From Gammaproteobacteria bacterium (GTDB taxonomy: Bacteria; Pseudomonadota; Gammaproteobacteria; Enterobacterales; Kangiellaceae), in contig JABXHQ010000103.1 of the NCBI GenBank assembly GCA_013373545.1, positions 27,964 to 91,963 of the forward strand: a DNA stretch of 64,000 nucleotides. Direction: 5' to 3'. Below are positions 23,975 to 32,075 of the stretch, piece by piece. How positions within the stretch are numbered: the stretch's first letter is position 1; the number at the start of each line of letters is the position of its first letter. A program made the translations under genes and the position numbers. Below the pieces are notes generated by a model. The model was not told the DNA's origin. It saw nothing but the letters and a program-made list of their open reading frames with translations, and did no database searches.

Positions 23975-25198
23975 TTGGACACTGACCCGCTTTTTTCCAC
24001 ATTCCAAGACCTGGACACTGAGAACATCACAATTCTAACCATTGAAGACGATGTGCTGGTGCGCCAAAGCTTTGTAATGTACCTAGAAGATTATGGATTC
24101 TCTGTGTTGGAAGCCGATAACGGCTGTTCAGGCTTGGCTGCGTTCCGCCAGCATCAACCCGACTTAGTGTTGTGTGATATTCGTATGCCAGAGATGAACG
24201 GCATGGCGGTACTCGAACAGATCACCAAGGAAAGTCCTGATACGCCTGTAATAATGATTTCCGGCGCCGGCATGATTAATGACGTGGTTGAGTCCTTAAA
24301 GCTTGGCGCTCACGACTATATTGTAAAGCCGGTGACGGACTTAGATGTGTTGGGCCATGCTGTTAAGCAAGCCTTGAGTAAAAAAGCGCTAGAGAGCGAA
24401 AATCAACGCTTTAAGCATGAGTTAGAGCGCGCTAATTTAGAACTGCAATCCAACTTAGATGTGCTACGCGAGGATCAGGAAGCCGGGCGCCGGGCCCAAT
24501 TGCAGTTACTGCCTCCGCCCGAACAAAAACTTGGAAATTATGAATTTCTTCATACCGTGATCCCGTCGCTTAACGTCAGTGGCGATTTTTTGGATTATTT
24601 TGAAATTGATGAGCGTTATCTGGGCTTCTACATTGCAGACGTTTCTGGGCATGGTTCGGCATCGGCTTTTGTCACCATGATGCTTAAGTCATTATTCAAT
24701 CAACCCATTCGGCAATATCGAGTGGCCAATGACCCTGCGATCTTATCGCCGGCAAAAGTGTTAGAGTATTTAAATCAAGAGGTGATGGCCGCTAACGTTG
24801 GGAAACATGTCACTTTATTTTACGGGGTTATTGATACCCAAGATCATCAATTAACTTATTCGATTGCCGGGCATTACCCGCGACCCATAATGATGAGAGG
24901 GGCGGTTAAGGAGCTACTCGAAGTACGCGGTTTTCCAATTGGGATGTTTGATTGGGCAACCTTTACCGATCATCAAGTTGACTTTGATGAAGCAATGTCA
25001 TTGATTATGTTTTCCGATGGTGTGCTTGAGTGCTTGCAGCAAAATGAAGTGGTTCCCGAGCACTGCTTGCTTGATATTATTATTCGACCAAATTCAACAA
25101 TACTCGAAATTACGCAGCAGCTAAACTTAGATGCACAAAATGGACTGCCGGATGATGTCTCGGTCTTTGTTGTGAGGCGCCATGACCATCAAAACTGA
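23975..25198 (+). CDS. Response regulator with PP2C (SpoIIE-type) phosphatase domain
   Basis: 407 residues from a TTG start at 23975; the next in-frame Met would cut into the receiver domain. The REC domain (about 18-135) has the acidic pair E24-D25-D26, the phospho-acceptor D68 (LVLCDIRMPEMNG) and the lysine in YIVKP. A coiled linker leads to a PP2C domain (about 185-403) with metal residues in GDFLDY, IADVSGHGSASAF, FSDGVLE and DDVSVFVV. The layout is that of HsbR/RssB-type regulators that dephosphorylate an anti-sigma antagonist. The overlapping downstream gene encodes exactly such a STAS protein. Confidence 0.9.
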   Translation: MDTDPLFSTFQDLDTENITILTIEDDVLVRQSFVMYLEDYGFSVLEADNGCSGLAAFRQHQPDLVLCDIRMPEMNGMAVLEQITKESPDTPVIMISGAGMINDVVESLKLGAHDYIVKPVTDLDVLGHAVKQALSKKALESENQRFKHELERANLELQSNLDVLREDQEAGRRAQLQLLPPPEQKLGNYEFLHTVIPSLNVSGDFLDYFEIDERYLGFYIADVSGHGSASAFVTMMLKSLFNQPIRQYRVANDPAILSPAKVLEYLNQEVMAANVGKHVTLFYGVIDTQDHQLTYSIAGHYPRPIMMRGAVKELLEVRGFPIGMFDWATFTDHQVDFDEAMSLIMFSDGVLECLQQNEVVPEHCLLDIIIRPNSTILEITQQLNLDAQNGLPDDVSVFVVRRHDHQN

Positions 25199-25670
25199 TT
25201 ATGTGCAAACTCAAAACTTTCATATCATCCGCTTCCACAACGACGTCCGTTATGGCGATGTGGTGTCATTACAGCAATTCATTCAAAGCCAAGCGCCGCT
25301 GTCCAAGCCATACATCATCGACCTTACCAACTGTTCTCATCTTGACAGTACGGCTCTCGGAACTTTGGCGTTAATTGCCAAGCAAAGCCGCGAAGTCGAG
25401 CTCGACAAACCGATCATCTTTGTCACCCAGGGGACACTTTATGAAACCATTATGGGAGTGTGTTTCGACTTGGTTTTTCAGCTTGAACTGGTAGCATCAT
25501 CGCCGCTCGACCAATCTTTTTCGGCGCTGGATGAATCTGCGACTGAATCGGTTGAGAAGTTAACCGAAGCGGTAACCATGGCTCATCAATTATTGGCGGA
25601 GATATCCGAAGAGAATGAATTACAGTTTAAAGATGTGAACCGGTTATTAACCGGCCTTGCAAAGTCCTAG
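25182..25670 (+). CDS. STAS domain anti-sigma factor antagonist
   Basis: 162 residues. The STAS fold (about 1-110) has the phosphorylatable serine in HLDSTALG (S56), and a helical C-terminal extension follows (TESVEKLTEAVTMAHQLLAEIS). It overlaps the PP2C regulator gene by 17 bases, so the two form a partner-switching pair like HsbR-HsbA of Pseudomonas. The matching anti-sigma kinase is not obvious in the window. Confidence 0.87.
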   Translation: MTIKTDYVQTQNFHIIRFHNDVRYGDVVSLQQFIQSQAPLSKPYIIDLTNCSHLDSTALGTLALIAKQSREVELDKPIIFVTQGTLYETIMGVCFDLVFQLELVASSPLDQSFSALDESATESVEKLTEAVTMAHQLLAEISEENELQFKDVNRLLTGLAKS

Positions 25671-25671
25671 T

Positions 25672-26439
25672 TCACCATTTCTTTTTCGGTTGAAAAAGCT
25701 CATCGCTATCACCTAAATCGAGGGATTCTTCGTCTTCTCCTTCAATCGCTACTTCAGGGTTTGGCGGAGCATGTTGATGTTTAGCATCTTCAACCAGTTT
25801 ATCGAGTTCTTGAAGTTGCTGCTGAGTTTCATCGTCTGCAATGTTTTGCCGTAGCAACAATTTCTTTGCATTTTCAAACGCAATTAATGCTTGTGGGTAA
25901 GCTTTTTCTGAGAGCTTCTTCTTTCCGATGGAAACATAGGTTTGAGTTTGCAAGGTTAAATAAACGCGTTTAAGGTGGTTAATGCCATTGCTAGCGGCGC
26001 CAATATCAATGCCTGGCACGCGTCCAATTTTATGAATATAGCGCATTAAACTTTTTACTCTTCCCATCAGCACCACTGCTTCTTGCGGATCACTCGGAGG
26101 ACGCAGGCGTTGTTTGTCGGCGGGAAGCTCTGGGCTGCTAATGCGCTGTAAAATATCGTTGAGTGTATCGCTTAGCTGAGTAGCTCCCGGTTCCACTTGC
26201 AGTGCTTTCTTTAAGTTAGCGGCAATGTACTGCAATATGACTTTTCGAGACGCTGCACCAATGGGTAGGTCGGCAAAGCGATCGTAAAGATCTTGTCCTT
26301 CACGGGCTCGATAATTGAATTTAGAGAAGCGCTGTCTTCGCTCAGCTTTTTGTTGTTCGCGAAATTGAAAATAACCGCTGGTGCTCACGGCAACAACGAG
26401 TAAAACAACAATAATGATAATTAACATTGTTGTATCCAT
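25672..26439 (-). CDS. Hypothetical membrane-anchored protein
   Basis: 255 residues. One N-terminal transmembrane helix (MLIIIIVVLLVVAVSTSGYF) precedes a basic then helical cytoplasmic or periplasmic body. A possible TPR-like pair lies near residues 170-215 (LTLQTQTYVSIGKKKLSEKA, YPQALIAFENAKKLL), followed by an acidic tail ending FQPKKKW. The family is not recognised. It is convergent with the STAS gene (1-base gap) and precedes no clear partner, but is flanked on both sides by signalling genes. Confidence 0.65.
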   Translation of the reverse strand: MDTTMLIIIIVVLLVVAVSTSGYFQFREQQKAERRQRFSKFNYRAREGQDLYDRFADLPIGAASRKVILQYIAANLKKALQVEPGATQLSDTLNDILQRISSPELPADKQRLRPPSDPQEAVVLMGRVKSLMRYIHKIGRVPGIDIGAASNGINHLKRVYLTLQTQTYVSIGKKKLSEKAYPQALIAFENAKKLLLRQNIADDETQQQLQELDKLVEDAKHQHAPPNPEVAIEGEDEESLDLGDSDELFQPKKKW

Positions 26440-26513
26440 AATTTATCGCTCGTTGTTTAGTAAATGAATATTAGCGTGCTTCAAGTGCAACCTCATGAGT
26501 TTTCGTCGAAAAG

Positions 26514-27209
26514 TTACTCTGGCAACCAAAGCCGAAAAATTCCGCCTTGCCCTTGGTCTTTATTAAGCAGTTCGATACTACCATGCTGCTCACCGCTGGT
26601 ATGCAGTCGAGCTATTTGTCCAGCAAAGTATAAGCCTAACCCGGTACTACCGGTGCTGTAATTGATGGACTTTATAAAATTTTCCTGTTGCTCAAGCATA
26701 TTCGCAGGATAACCCATACCATCGTCAATAACTTCAATTATAATACCTTCTTGGTAAAAGCTGCTGAGCGTTATCTTATTGGTAGTGTAACGAATAGCAT
26801 TGCCCAGTATGTTATTGATGACACTTGCAATCAAGTCAACATCAAAACATCCTTCTAGCTCGTCTTCAACCTCTATTTCAATATCAATACCCTTTGACTT
26901 CGCCAATGGTTCATACTGCGCCGCTTGGTCGTAGAGAAAGTCTTCAACTATGTGATAGTTTAAATTGAGCGGCAACTGTTCACTGCGCAGCTTATATAAG
27001 CCGAGTAGTTGGACGAGCGCAGCATTTAGCCGACTGGCTTCATACTGCAATACACTGTGTTGCTTCCGATCATCATCATCTTTTGCTGGATACTTTTTTT
27101 CTAACACGGTAATCGCGTTCATTAAGATCGATAACGAATTTTTCATATCGTGCACGGCAGAGGCCAAAATCATCGCAAAGTCGAGGCCGGTATTTTTGTT
27201 GTCGCTCAT
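26514..27209 (-). CDS. Small soluble sensor histidine kinase
   Basis: 231 residues with no transmembrane or sensor domain. The phospho-acceptor histidine is in SAVHDMKNSL (about H20). The ATPase domain has the N box VINNILGNAIRYT, G1 DDGMGYP and G2 STGLGLYFAGQ. A kinase that starts straight at its dimerisation helix must receive its signal from a partner. Its start overlaps the end of the REC-TPR gene by 4 bases, making that protein the likely partner. Confidence 0.88.
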   Translation of the reverse strand: MSDNKNTGLDFAMILASAVHDMKNSLSILMNAITVLEKKYPAKDDDDRKQHSVLQYEASRLNAALVQLLGLYKLRSEQLPLNLNYHIVEDFLYDQAAQYEPLAKSKGIDIEIEVEDELEGCFDVDLIASVINNILGNAIRYTTNKITLSSFYQEGIIIEVIDDGMGYPANMLEQQENFIKSINYSTGSTGLGLYFAGQIARLHTSGEQHGSIELLNKDQGQGGIFRLWLPE

Positions 27210-28837
27210 AGGCCTTGCTCCTGCTTTATAACTCGGGTCAGTCGCAATAACTCCGAAAAACGCATAAACCTTGGATCGTCAGGTGCCAAGTTATTAATTG
27301 AATTTAAATAATCCTCGCAACGCTCGATGACCGTTTCATCAGCATTACCTGATTGATGAACTTTTAATAAAACCTGCACGGTGTTGAGTATTATGGATAC
27401 ATTTTTAGGAGACGCATCAACCGCTTGAATAAAGCACTCGATGGCTTTTGGGTACTCTTGTTGCTCAAAGTATTTTATACCTTGGGAATTAAGTCGGTGT
27501 GCCTGTTTACCTTTTTCGATTATCGATTTATCGTCGAGAAAAGGCAGGGCATCTTCTAGAAAACGGGTGTCTTCAAAATTATGTTGCACAGCATCTTGAA
27601 GGATCGATTGCGCTAAACTATCTTCGCCAAGTGTTTTCAAACCCTTAGCCAGTTCGAGTCCCGCGGTGCCGGGTAACATAGTCTCAATCGCTGCGTATAG
27701 GGTTTTCGCTGAATCAACACATTTTTGTGCTTCTTTTTGTTTTCCCTGGTTATTCAGAAACACCCCTTCAGCGACATTTCCACGCAATCGGCTGACTTTG
27801 TCGTCTTTATATTCTTTATAGTATTCCTTTAAATAGCTTTCAGTTTCATTGAGTAGATTTCGCGGCACAGCAGCGGCATCGACTTCAATATAGTGACTAA
27901 CACTGTTAGTGTATTTAATGTAACTGTCAGGTGATTTAAATAGTGAGTTGCTGCCCAAGCGGATTGACTGCTTAAAGGCATGAATAGCTGACTCAAAATC
28001 ACCATTTTTTTCGGCGAGTTCTCCAAGTCGGTTCTGTCGGTTGATTACCCGTGGCGAGCGCTTTATGGCTTCTTGTAAAGTGGTTTGAGCGTCTTCGACC
28101 TCATCTAGACGCATTTGGCATTCGGCCAAGAGATCATAGGCTTCGAGCATCATAGGGAACTTTGCAATGGTTTCTTTTAACACGGTTGCTGCGCCTTGGA
28201 ATTCGCGCTTAGCCATTTGCGCTTGAGCAAGGCCAACTAAAGCCCATGGGATTGGACGCTTCTCCAAGACAGCTTCATAAATTGCAGTTGCTTCTGGATA
28301 CTGACGTTTTTTCATCAGAATGTCGGCTTTGAGCTTATCAATGGCGCTTTTGTATTTCGGAAAGGTTTCGCTCATTTCATCGCAAAGCACTAAGGCATCA
28401 TTAAGTTTTCCTTTATCAAAGGCAGTTAACAGAGGGCCTAATGCAGTTTTTTTCGCCACAAGGTTGTTTAACCGAGAGCGCAACTGTGCATTATTAAAAG
28501 GTTTGGTGAGGTAAGAGTCGGGCTGGTTTTCGAGCGCGCCCATGACCATTGCTGTGGTATTTTCTGCTGTGGTCATGATGAACACTGCATCCGACTTCAA
28601 GTATTTGTGATAATTAAGCTCTTCCAACACCTGCATGCCATTTTTGCCATGGCCTAAATTGTAGTCTGATAAGATAATGTCATACTGCTTCTCACTGCAT
28701 GCACGTAGTGCAGATTCACCCGTATTAACGATATCGACATCTTCTAGTCCGATTTCATTGAGCATTGCCCTAAGAGACCGGGCAAATTCGGCAAAGTCTT
28801 CAATAATGAGGGCGCTTTTCTTCTCGTAATTGATCAT
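27206..28837 (-). CDS. Response regulator with TPR repeats
   Basis: 543 residues. The REC domain (about 7-130) has E13-D14, phospho-acceptor D58 (IILSDYNLG) and YLTKPF. About 400 residues of TPR repeats follow (PWALVGLAQAQMAKREFQGA, EAYDLLAECQMRLDEVEDA, GIKYFEQQEYPKAIECFIQA). There is no DNA-binding or enzyme output domain, so the output is probably protein-protein contact. It is transcribed before, and overlaps, the small histidine kinase gene. Confidence 0.88.
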   Translation of the reverse strand: MINYEKKSALIIEDFAEFARSLRAMLNEIGLEDVDIVNTGESALRACSEKQYDIILSDYNLGHGKNGMQVLEELNYHKYLKSDAVFIMTTAENTTAMVMGALENQPDSYLTKPFNNAQLRSRLNNLVAKKTALGPLLTAFDKGKLNDALVLCDEMSETFPKYKSAIDKLKADILMKKRQYPEATAIYEAVLEKRPIPWALVGLAQAQMAKREFQGAATVLKETIAKFPMMLEAYDLLAECQMRLDEVEDAQTTLQEAIKRSPRVINRQNRLGELAEKNGDFESAIHAFKQSIRLGSNSLFKSPDSYIKYTNSVSHYIEVDAAAVPRNLLNETESYLKEYYKEYKDDKVSRLRGNVAEGVFLNNQGKQKEAQKCVDSAKTLYAAIETMLPGTAGLELAKGLKTLGEDSLAQSILQDAVQHNFEDTRFLEDALPFLDDKSIIEKGKQAHRLNSQGIKYFEQQEYPKAIECFIQAVDASPKNVSIILNTVQVLLKVHQSGNADETVIERCEDYLNSINNLAPDDPRFMRFSELLRLTRVIKQEQGL

Positions 28838-28962
28838 TTAAGTTGGCAAAATCCGATATTGGTTGATTTCATTTTAATTCTAAGTTTCAATGACAAAAGT
28901 ATAGATGCTTATTTGAAAATTGTAATAAATTTCAATAAATTAAGAGAAAAAAGGAAGACCGG

Positions 28963-29880
28963 ATGGCAAGCTCACTGGGTGACAAGTTAGTGGTCGCAAT
29001 ATCATCGACTGCTTTGTTCGATTTGCAGGAGAGTCACCAGATATTTGTAGAGCAAGGCGTTCAAGCCTATTCCTCTTATCAAATCGAAAATGAAGACAAG
29101 CCATTGTCACCGGGAGCCGCTTTTTCTCTAGTTAAAAAACTACTTGCGTTAAATGAGCAGGGGAGTGCTGCGAAGCCGCGGGTCGAGGTGGTCCTTATCT
29201 CCCGAAACAGTGCCGATACCGGACTGCGCATTTTTAATTCTATTGAAGCTCACAATTTAACGATTACCCGCGCTGCCTTTACTGGTGGGCGTAATCCCTA
29301 TCAGTATGTTTCTGCATTTCATGCGCACCTGTTTTTGTCTACCAATCCAGAGGATGTGCGTAAAGCTTTAACCAGTGGTTACGCTGCGGCGACCATCATG
29401 CCGAAACCTAAGTCGAGCACAACTCAAGGCCCTGATCATCAGCAAGAACTCAAATTTGCATTCGATGGTGATGCGGTTATTTTTTCCGATGAGGCGGAAA
29501 AAATATATAAAAAACAAGGGCTTGATGCATTTGCTAAGAGTGAGCGAGCATCTGCAAAGTCGCCATTGAAAGGCGGACCATTCAAAAACTTCCTTGCTGC
29601 ACTGCATCAGATTCAGCGTGATTTTAGTCAAGAGGAATGCCCAATTCGAACCGCTTTAGTGACCGCTCGAAGTGCTCCTGCGCACGAGCGAGTGGTGCGG
29701 ACATTGCGTAGTTGGGACATCCGAATTGATGAAGCTTTATTTTTAGGTGGTCTTACGAAAGCCGATTTTCTTGCGGCTTATGGAGCCGATGTCTTTTTCG
29801 ATGATCAGCAAGATCATTGTAACTCTGCGCAAGATTTGGTCGCAACTGGCCATGTGCCACACGGTGTCGCTAACGAGTAA
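28963..29880 (+). CDS. Cytosolic 5'-nucleotidase (cN-I type)
   Basis: 305 residues matching the 5'-nucleotidase I family of the HAD superfamily: LVVAISSTALFDL at the nucleophile position, VEVVLISRNSADTGLRIFNSI, FTGGRNPYQYVSAFHAHLFLS, FAFDGDAVIFSDEAE and VTARSAPAHERVVRTLR. The enzyme removes phosphate from nucleoside monophosphates. The usual first Asp-x-Asp of HAD enzymes appears in FAFDGDAV. It stands alone, with an AAGGAAG ribosome site. Confidence 0.87.
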   Translation: MASSLGDKLVVAISSTALFDLQESHQIFVEQGVQAYSSYQIENEDKPLSPGAAFSLVKKLLALNEQGSAAKPRVEVVLISRNSADTGLRIFNSIEAHNLTITRAAFTGGRNPYQYVSAFHAHLFLSTNPEDVRKALTSGYAAATIMPKPKSSTTQGPDHQQELKFAFDGDAVIFSDEAEKIYKKQGLDAFAKSERASAKSPLKGGPFKNFLAALHQIQRDFSQEECPIRTALVTARSAPAHERVVRTLRSWDIRIDEALFLGGLTKADFLAAYGADVFFDDQQDHCNSAQDLVATGHVPHGVANE

Positions 29881-29890
29881 CTTTATTAAG

Positions 29891-30093
29891 ATATCCACAG
29901 GTTTATCCAATGCTTGGCGGAGGAAAGTATCTGCACCGCTATTTTTAATCACTAATTAATTGTTCCCCGTGAAACTTATTCTATTTATCTATTAAAATAA
30001 CTTGATTTGAATAAAATATAATCAAAAGTACATATTTTGTGCTGCAGCATTCATTCACATACTAAACACAAGATTTCCACACGCTTATCCACA
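29891..30093. other. AT-rich intergenic region with DnaA-box-like sites
   Basis: One perfect DnaA box TTATCCACA (30085-30093) and two near-matches in the same orientation, ATATCCACA (29891-29899) and ATTTCCACA (30073-30081), bracket an AT-rich stretch (about 29940-30040). A further weak match, TTATCCAA, starts at 29903. The layout recalls a bacterial origin or a DnaA-titration site, but no dnaA, gidA or rpmH gene is nearby. Confidence 0.4.
29961..29976. promoter_or_regulatory. parS-like sequence
   Basis: TGTTCCCCGTGAAACT matches the ParB-binding consensus TGTTCCACGTGAAACA at 14 of 16 positions, but the central CACGTG is changed to CCCGTG. Confidence 0.35.
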
Positions 30094-30117
30094 TTGGTGA
30101 AATTTCTGATTACGACT

Positions 30118-30145
30118 ATTCTTAAGAAGTTACCGGAATAAGAAT
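30118..30145. repeat. Inverted repeat before cysB
   Basis: ATTCTTA (30118-30124) and TAAGAAT (30139-30145) form a 7-bp inverted repeat 30 bases before the cysB start codon. It could be an autoregulatory CysB site; the sequence alone does not prove this. Confidence 0.35.
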
Positions 30146-30174
30146 GGCTCAAGAACATTCATCGGGAGTAAAGT

Positions 30175-31149
30175 ATGAAGCTACAACAGCTTAAATATAT
30201 CTATGAAGTGGCACGGCATGATTTAAATGTTTCGGCAACAGCCGAAAGTCTCTATACCTCACAACCCGGCATTAGCAAACAGATCCGTTTGTTGGAAGAC
30301 GAGCTTGGTGTTCAAGTATTTACCCGCAGCGGTAAGCACTTGACCAATGTTACGCCGGCAGGTGTCCGTATATTAGAAGTAACAACTGAAATTTTGCAGC
30401 TGACCAAGAAAATTCAGGATATAGCTGCGGATTTTGTTTGTGAGGATAAAGGCATTTTTCGCATCGCGACGACACACACTTTCTCCCGGTACCTATTGCC
30501 TAGCCTGATTGAAACCTTCACAAAAAAGTATCCTGATGTTCGACTGCATCTACACCAGGGGATTAATGCACATGTCGACCACATGTTGGATCATGGTGAT
30601 ATTGATATCGTTATTTTTGGTGAGCGTGACGAGTGGTTTGCCGATAAAGTTCAGTTGCCGTGTTTTCTCTGGCATCAGTGCATTGTGGTTCCACGTGATC
30701 ATCCGCTAGCGATGGATACTTCGATCACCCTAGAAAAATTAGCGTCTTTTCCGTTAATGGCCAAGTTAACGCCCGACGGTAAAATGGGGGATGTTGAGCG
30801 GGTATTTAAAACCAGTGGACTTGAACCTGACTTTGTTATTACCGCGACTGACTCTGAAATATTGAAGTCTTATGTGCGTATGGGAATGGGTGTTGGCTTG
30901 ATTGCGCGCATGGCATATAACCCTGATAAAGATCAGGACTTAAAGTTGATTAATGCGGATCATTTATTCTCGCCGTCGAAAGCGAAAATTGTTTTTCACA
31001 AGAACTTTTTTTTCCGCAAGTATGTAACTGACTTCATCAATATGTTAGCGCCGCACATGAATGAAGAGCTGTTAAAGAAGGTTTCACGTTGTCGTTCTGC
31101 CAACGAGTTGAACAATTTAATTTCAGACGATGTTTTACCGGAGCGGTAA
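30175..31149 (+). CDS. cysB: LysR-family regulator CysB
   Basis: 324 residues, the exact CysB length. It begins MKLQQLKYIYEVARHDLNVS, with the helix-turn-helix through ESLYTSQPGISKQIR. The inducer-binding domain carries TTHTFSRYLLP, HLHQGINAHVDHMLDHGDIDI and the C-terminal VFHKNFFFRKYVTDFI. CysB activates the sulfate-assimilation genes with N-acetylserine as inducer and is the expected regulator of cysJIH at 53.6-58.0 kb. GGGAG lies 8 bases before the start. Confidence 0.96.
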   Translation: MKLQQLKYIYEVARHDLNVSATAESLYTSQPGISKQIRLLEDELGVQVFTRSGKHLTNVTPAGVRILEVTTEILQLTKKIQDIAADFVCEDKGIFRIATTHTFSRYLLPSLIETFTKKYPDVRLHLHQGINAHVDHMLDHGDIDIVIFGERDEWFADKVQLPCFLWHQCIVVPRDHPLAMDTSITLEKLASFPLMAKLTPDGKMGDVERVFKTSGLEPDFVITATDSEILKSYVRMGMGVGLIARMAYNPDKDQDLKLINADHLFSPSKAKIVFHKNFFFRKYVTDFINMLAPHMNEELLKKVSRCRSANELNNLISDDVLPER

Positions 31150-31259
31150 AGCAAAATTTTAGACGCAAAGGCTCACTGGCTAATACTTTGACCAGCTTTC
31201 TGTTCGTTTCGTCGTTGTTGTGTTGAGATAGTTGCCTCGTTAATCAATAGTGGCAAAGT

Positions 31260-31271
31260 TTTCACGTGAAA
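31260..31271. promoter_or_regulatory. parS-core palindrome TTTCACGTGAAA
   Basis: A perfect 12-bp palindrome identical to the core of the ParB site TGTTTCACGTGAAACA; the outer two bases on each side do not match. It covers the GTG start codon of the following hydrolase gene. Confidence 0.4.
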
Positions 31272-32021
31272 TTAAAGTACTGTTTAATTGTCATCGGGTT
31301 ACTGGCGAGCGTTTCAGCGCAGGCAAACCCCAAGTTACCGACGTCAGACACCTATATCAACCAATGTGTTGTTCTGCTACATGGCATGGGACGAACTCAT
31401 CGTTCAATGAACTTCTTACAGAAACGCTTGCAGCAAGTTGGGTTTGTTACGGTCAATAAAAGCTATGCGTCGTTAAATCATCCCATTTCAGAGTTGGCAG
31501 AGCAGGCCATACCATCCATTGTTGCAGAGTGCCCAGCGAAAATGCCGGTGAGTTTTGTCACGCACTCTCTTGGTGGGTTAATTGTTCGGGATTACTTAGC
31601 GCAGCATCCAAACATTTCCGTAGCGAAGATTGTAATGTTAGGTCCGCCTAACCAAGGCAGTGAAGTGGCACAGAAAATTGGTCGCTGGCTGCCCCAAAAA
31701 CTGCCGCTTTTTCAACGCTTTTTACAGATATCAAAATCAAGCTCGGCCTATGTTCGGCAACTGGCTCCGATTCAACATCGAGTGGGGGTTATTGCAGGAA
31801 CACGAAGTTTAAATCCAATTTTTTCCAGCTGGCTGCCAGGGCTGGACGATGGCAAGGTGGCGGTAAGTGATACCTGCTTAACCGATATGAGCGACCGCAT
31901 TTTAGTGGAAGCTAATCACACGTCTTTATTGTTTAACGCTGAGGTGATAGCGGAGACTCTCTATTTTTTACAATATGATGAGTTTTCGGCCGCAGCTTAT
32001 CATTTCAAGGGGCAATGTTAA
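31266..32021 (+). CDS. Secreted lipase-like alpha/beta hydrolase
   Basis: 251 residues from GTG 31266. A signal peptide (KLKYCLIVIGLLASVSAQA) precedes an alpha/beta-hydrolase domain with the oxyanion motif LLHGMGR and the nucleophile elbow THSLGG (S101). The likely catalytic His is in EANHTSLL near residue 217. The layout resembles triacylglycerol lipase/PGAP1-like esterases, and it is probably periplasmic or exported. The substrate is unknown. Confidence 0.83.
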   Translation: MKLKYCLIVIGLLASVSAQANPKLPTSDTYINQCVVLLHGMGRTHRSMNFLQKRLQQVGFVTVNKSYASLNHPISELAEQAIPSIVAECPAKMPVSFVTHSLGGLIVRDYLAQHPNISVAKIVMLGPPNQGSEVAQKIGRWLPQKLPLFQRFLQISKSSSAYVRQLAPIQHRVGVIAGTRSLNPIFSSWLPGLDDGKVAVSDTCLTDMSDRILVEANHTSLLFNAEVIAETLYFLQYDEFSAAAYHFKGQC

Positions 32022-32075
32022 GTGGTTGAGCCAAGCAGTGGCGCTCGTTACTTCGGCGCCACTCACCGATGGCTC

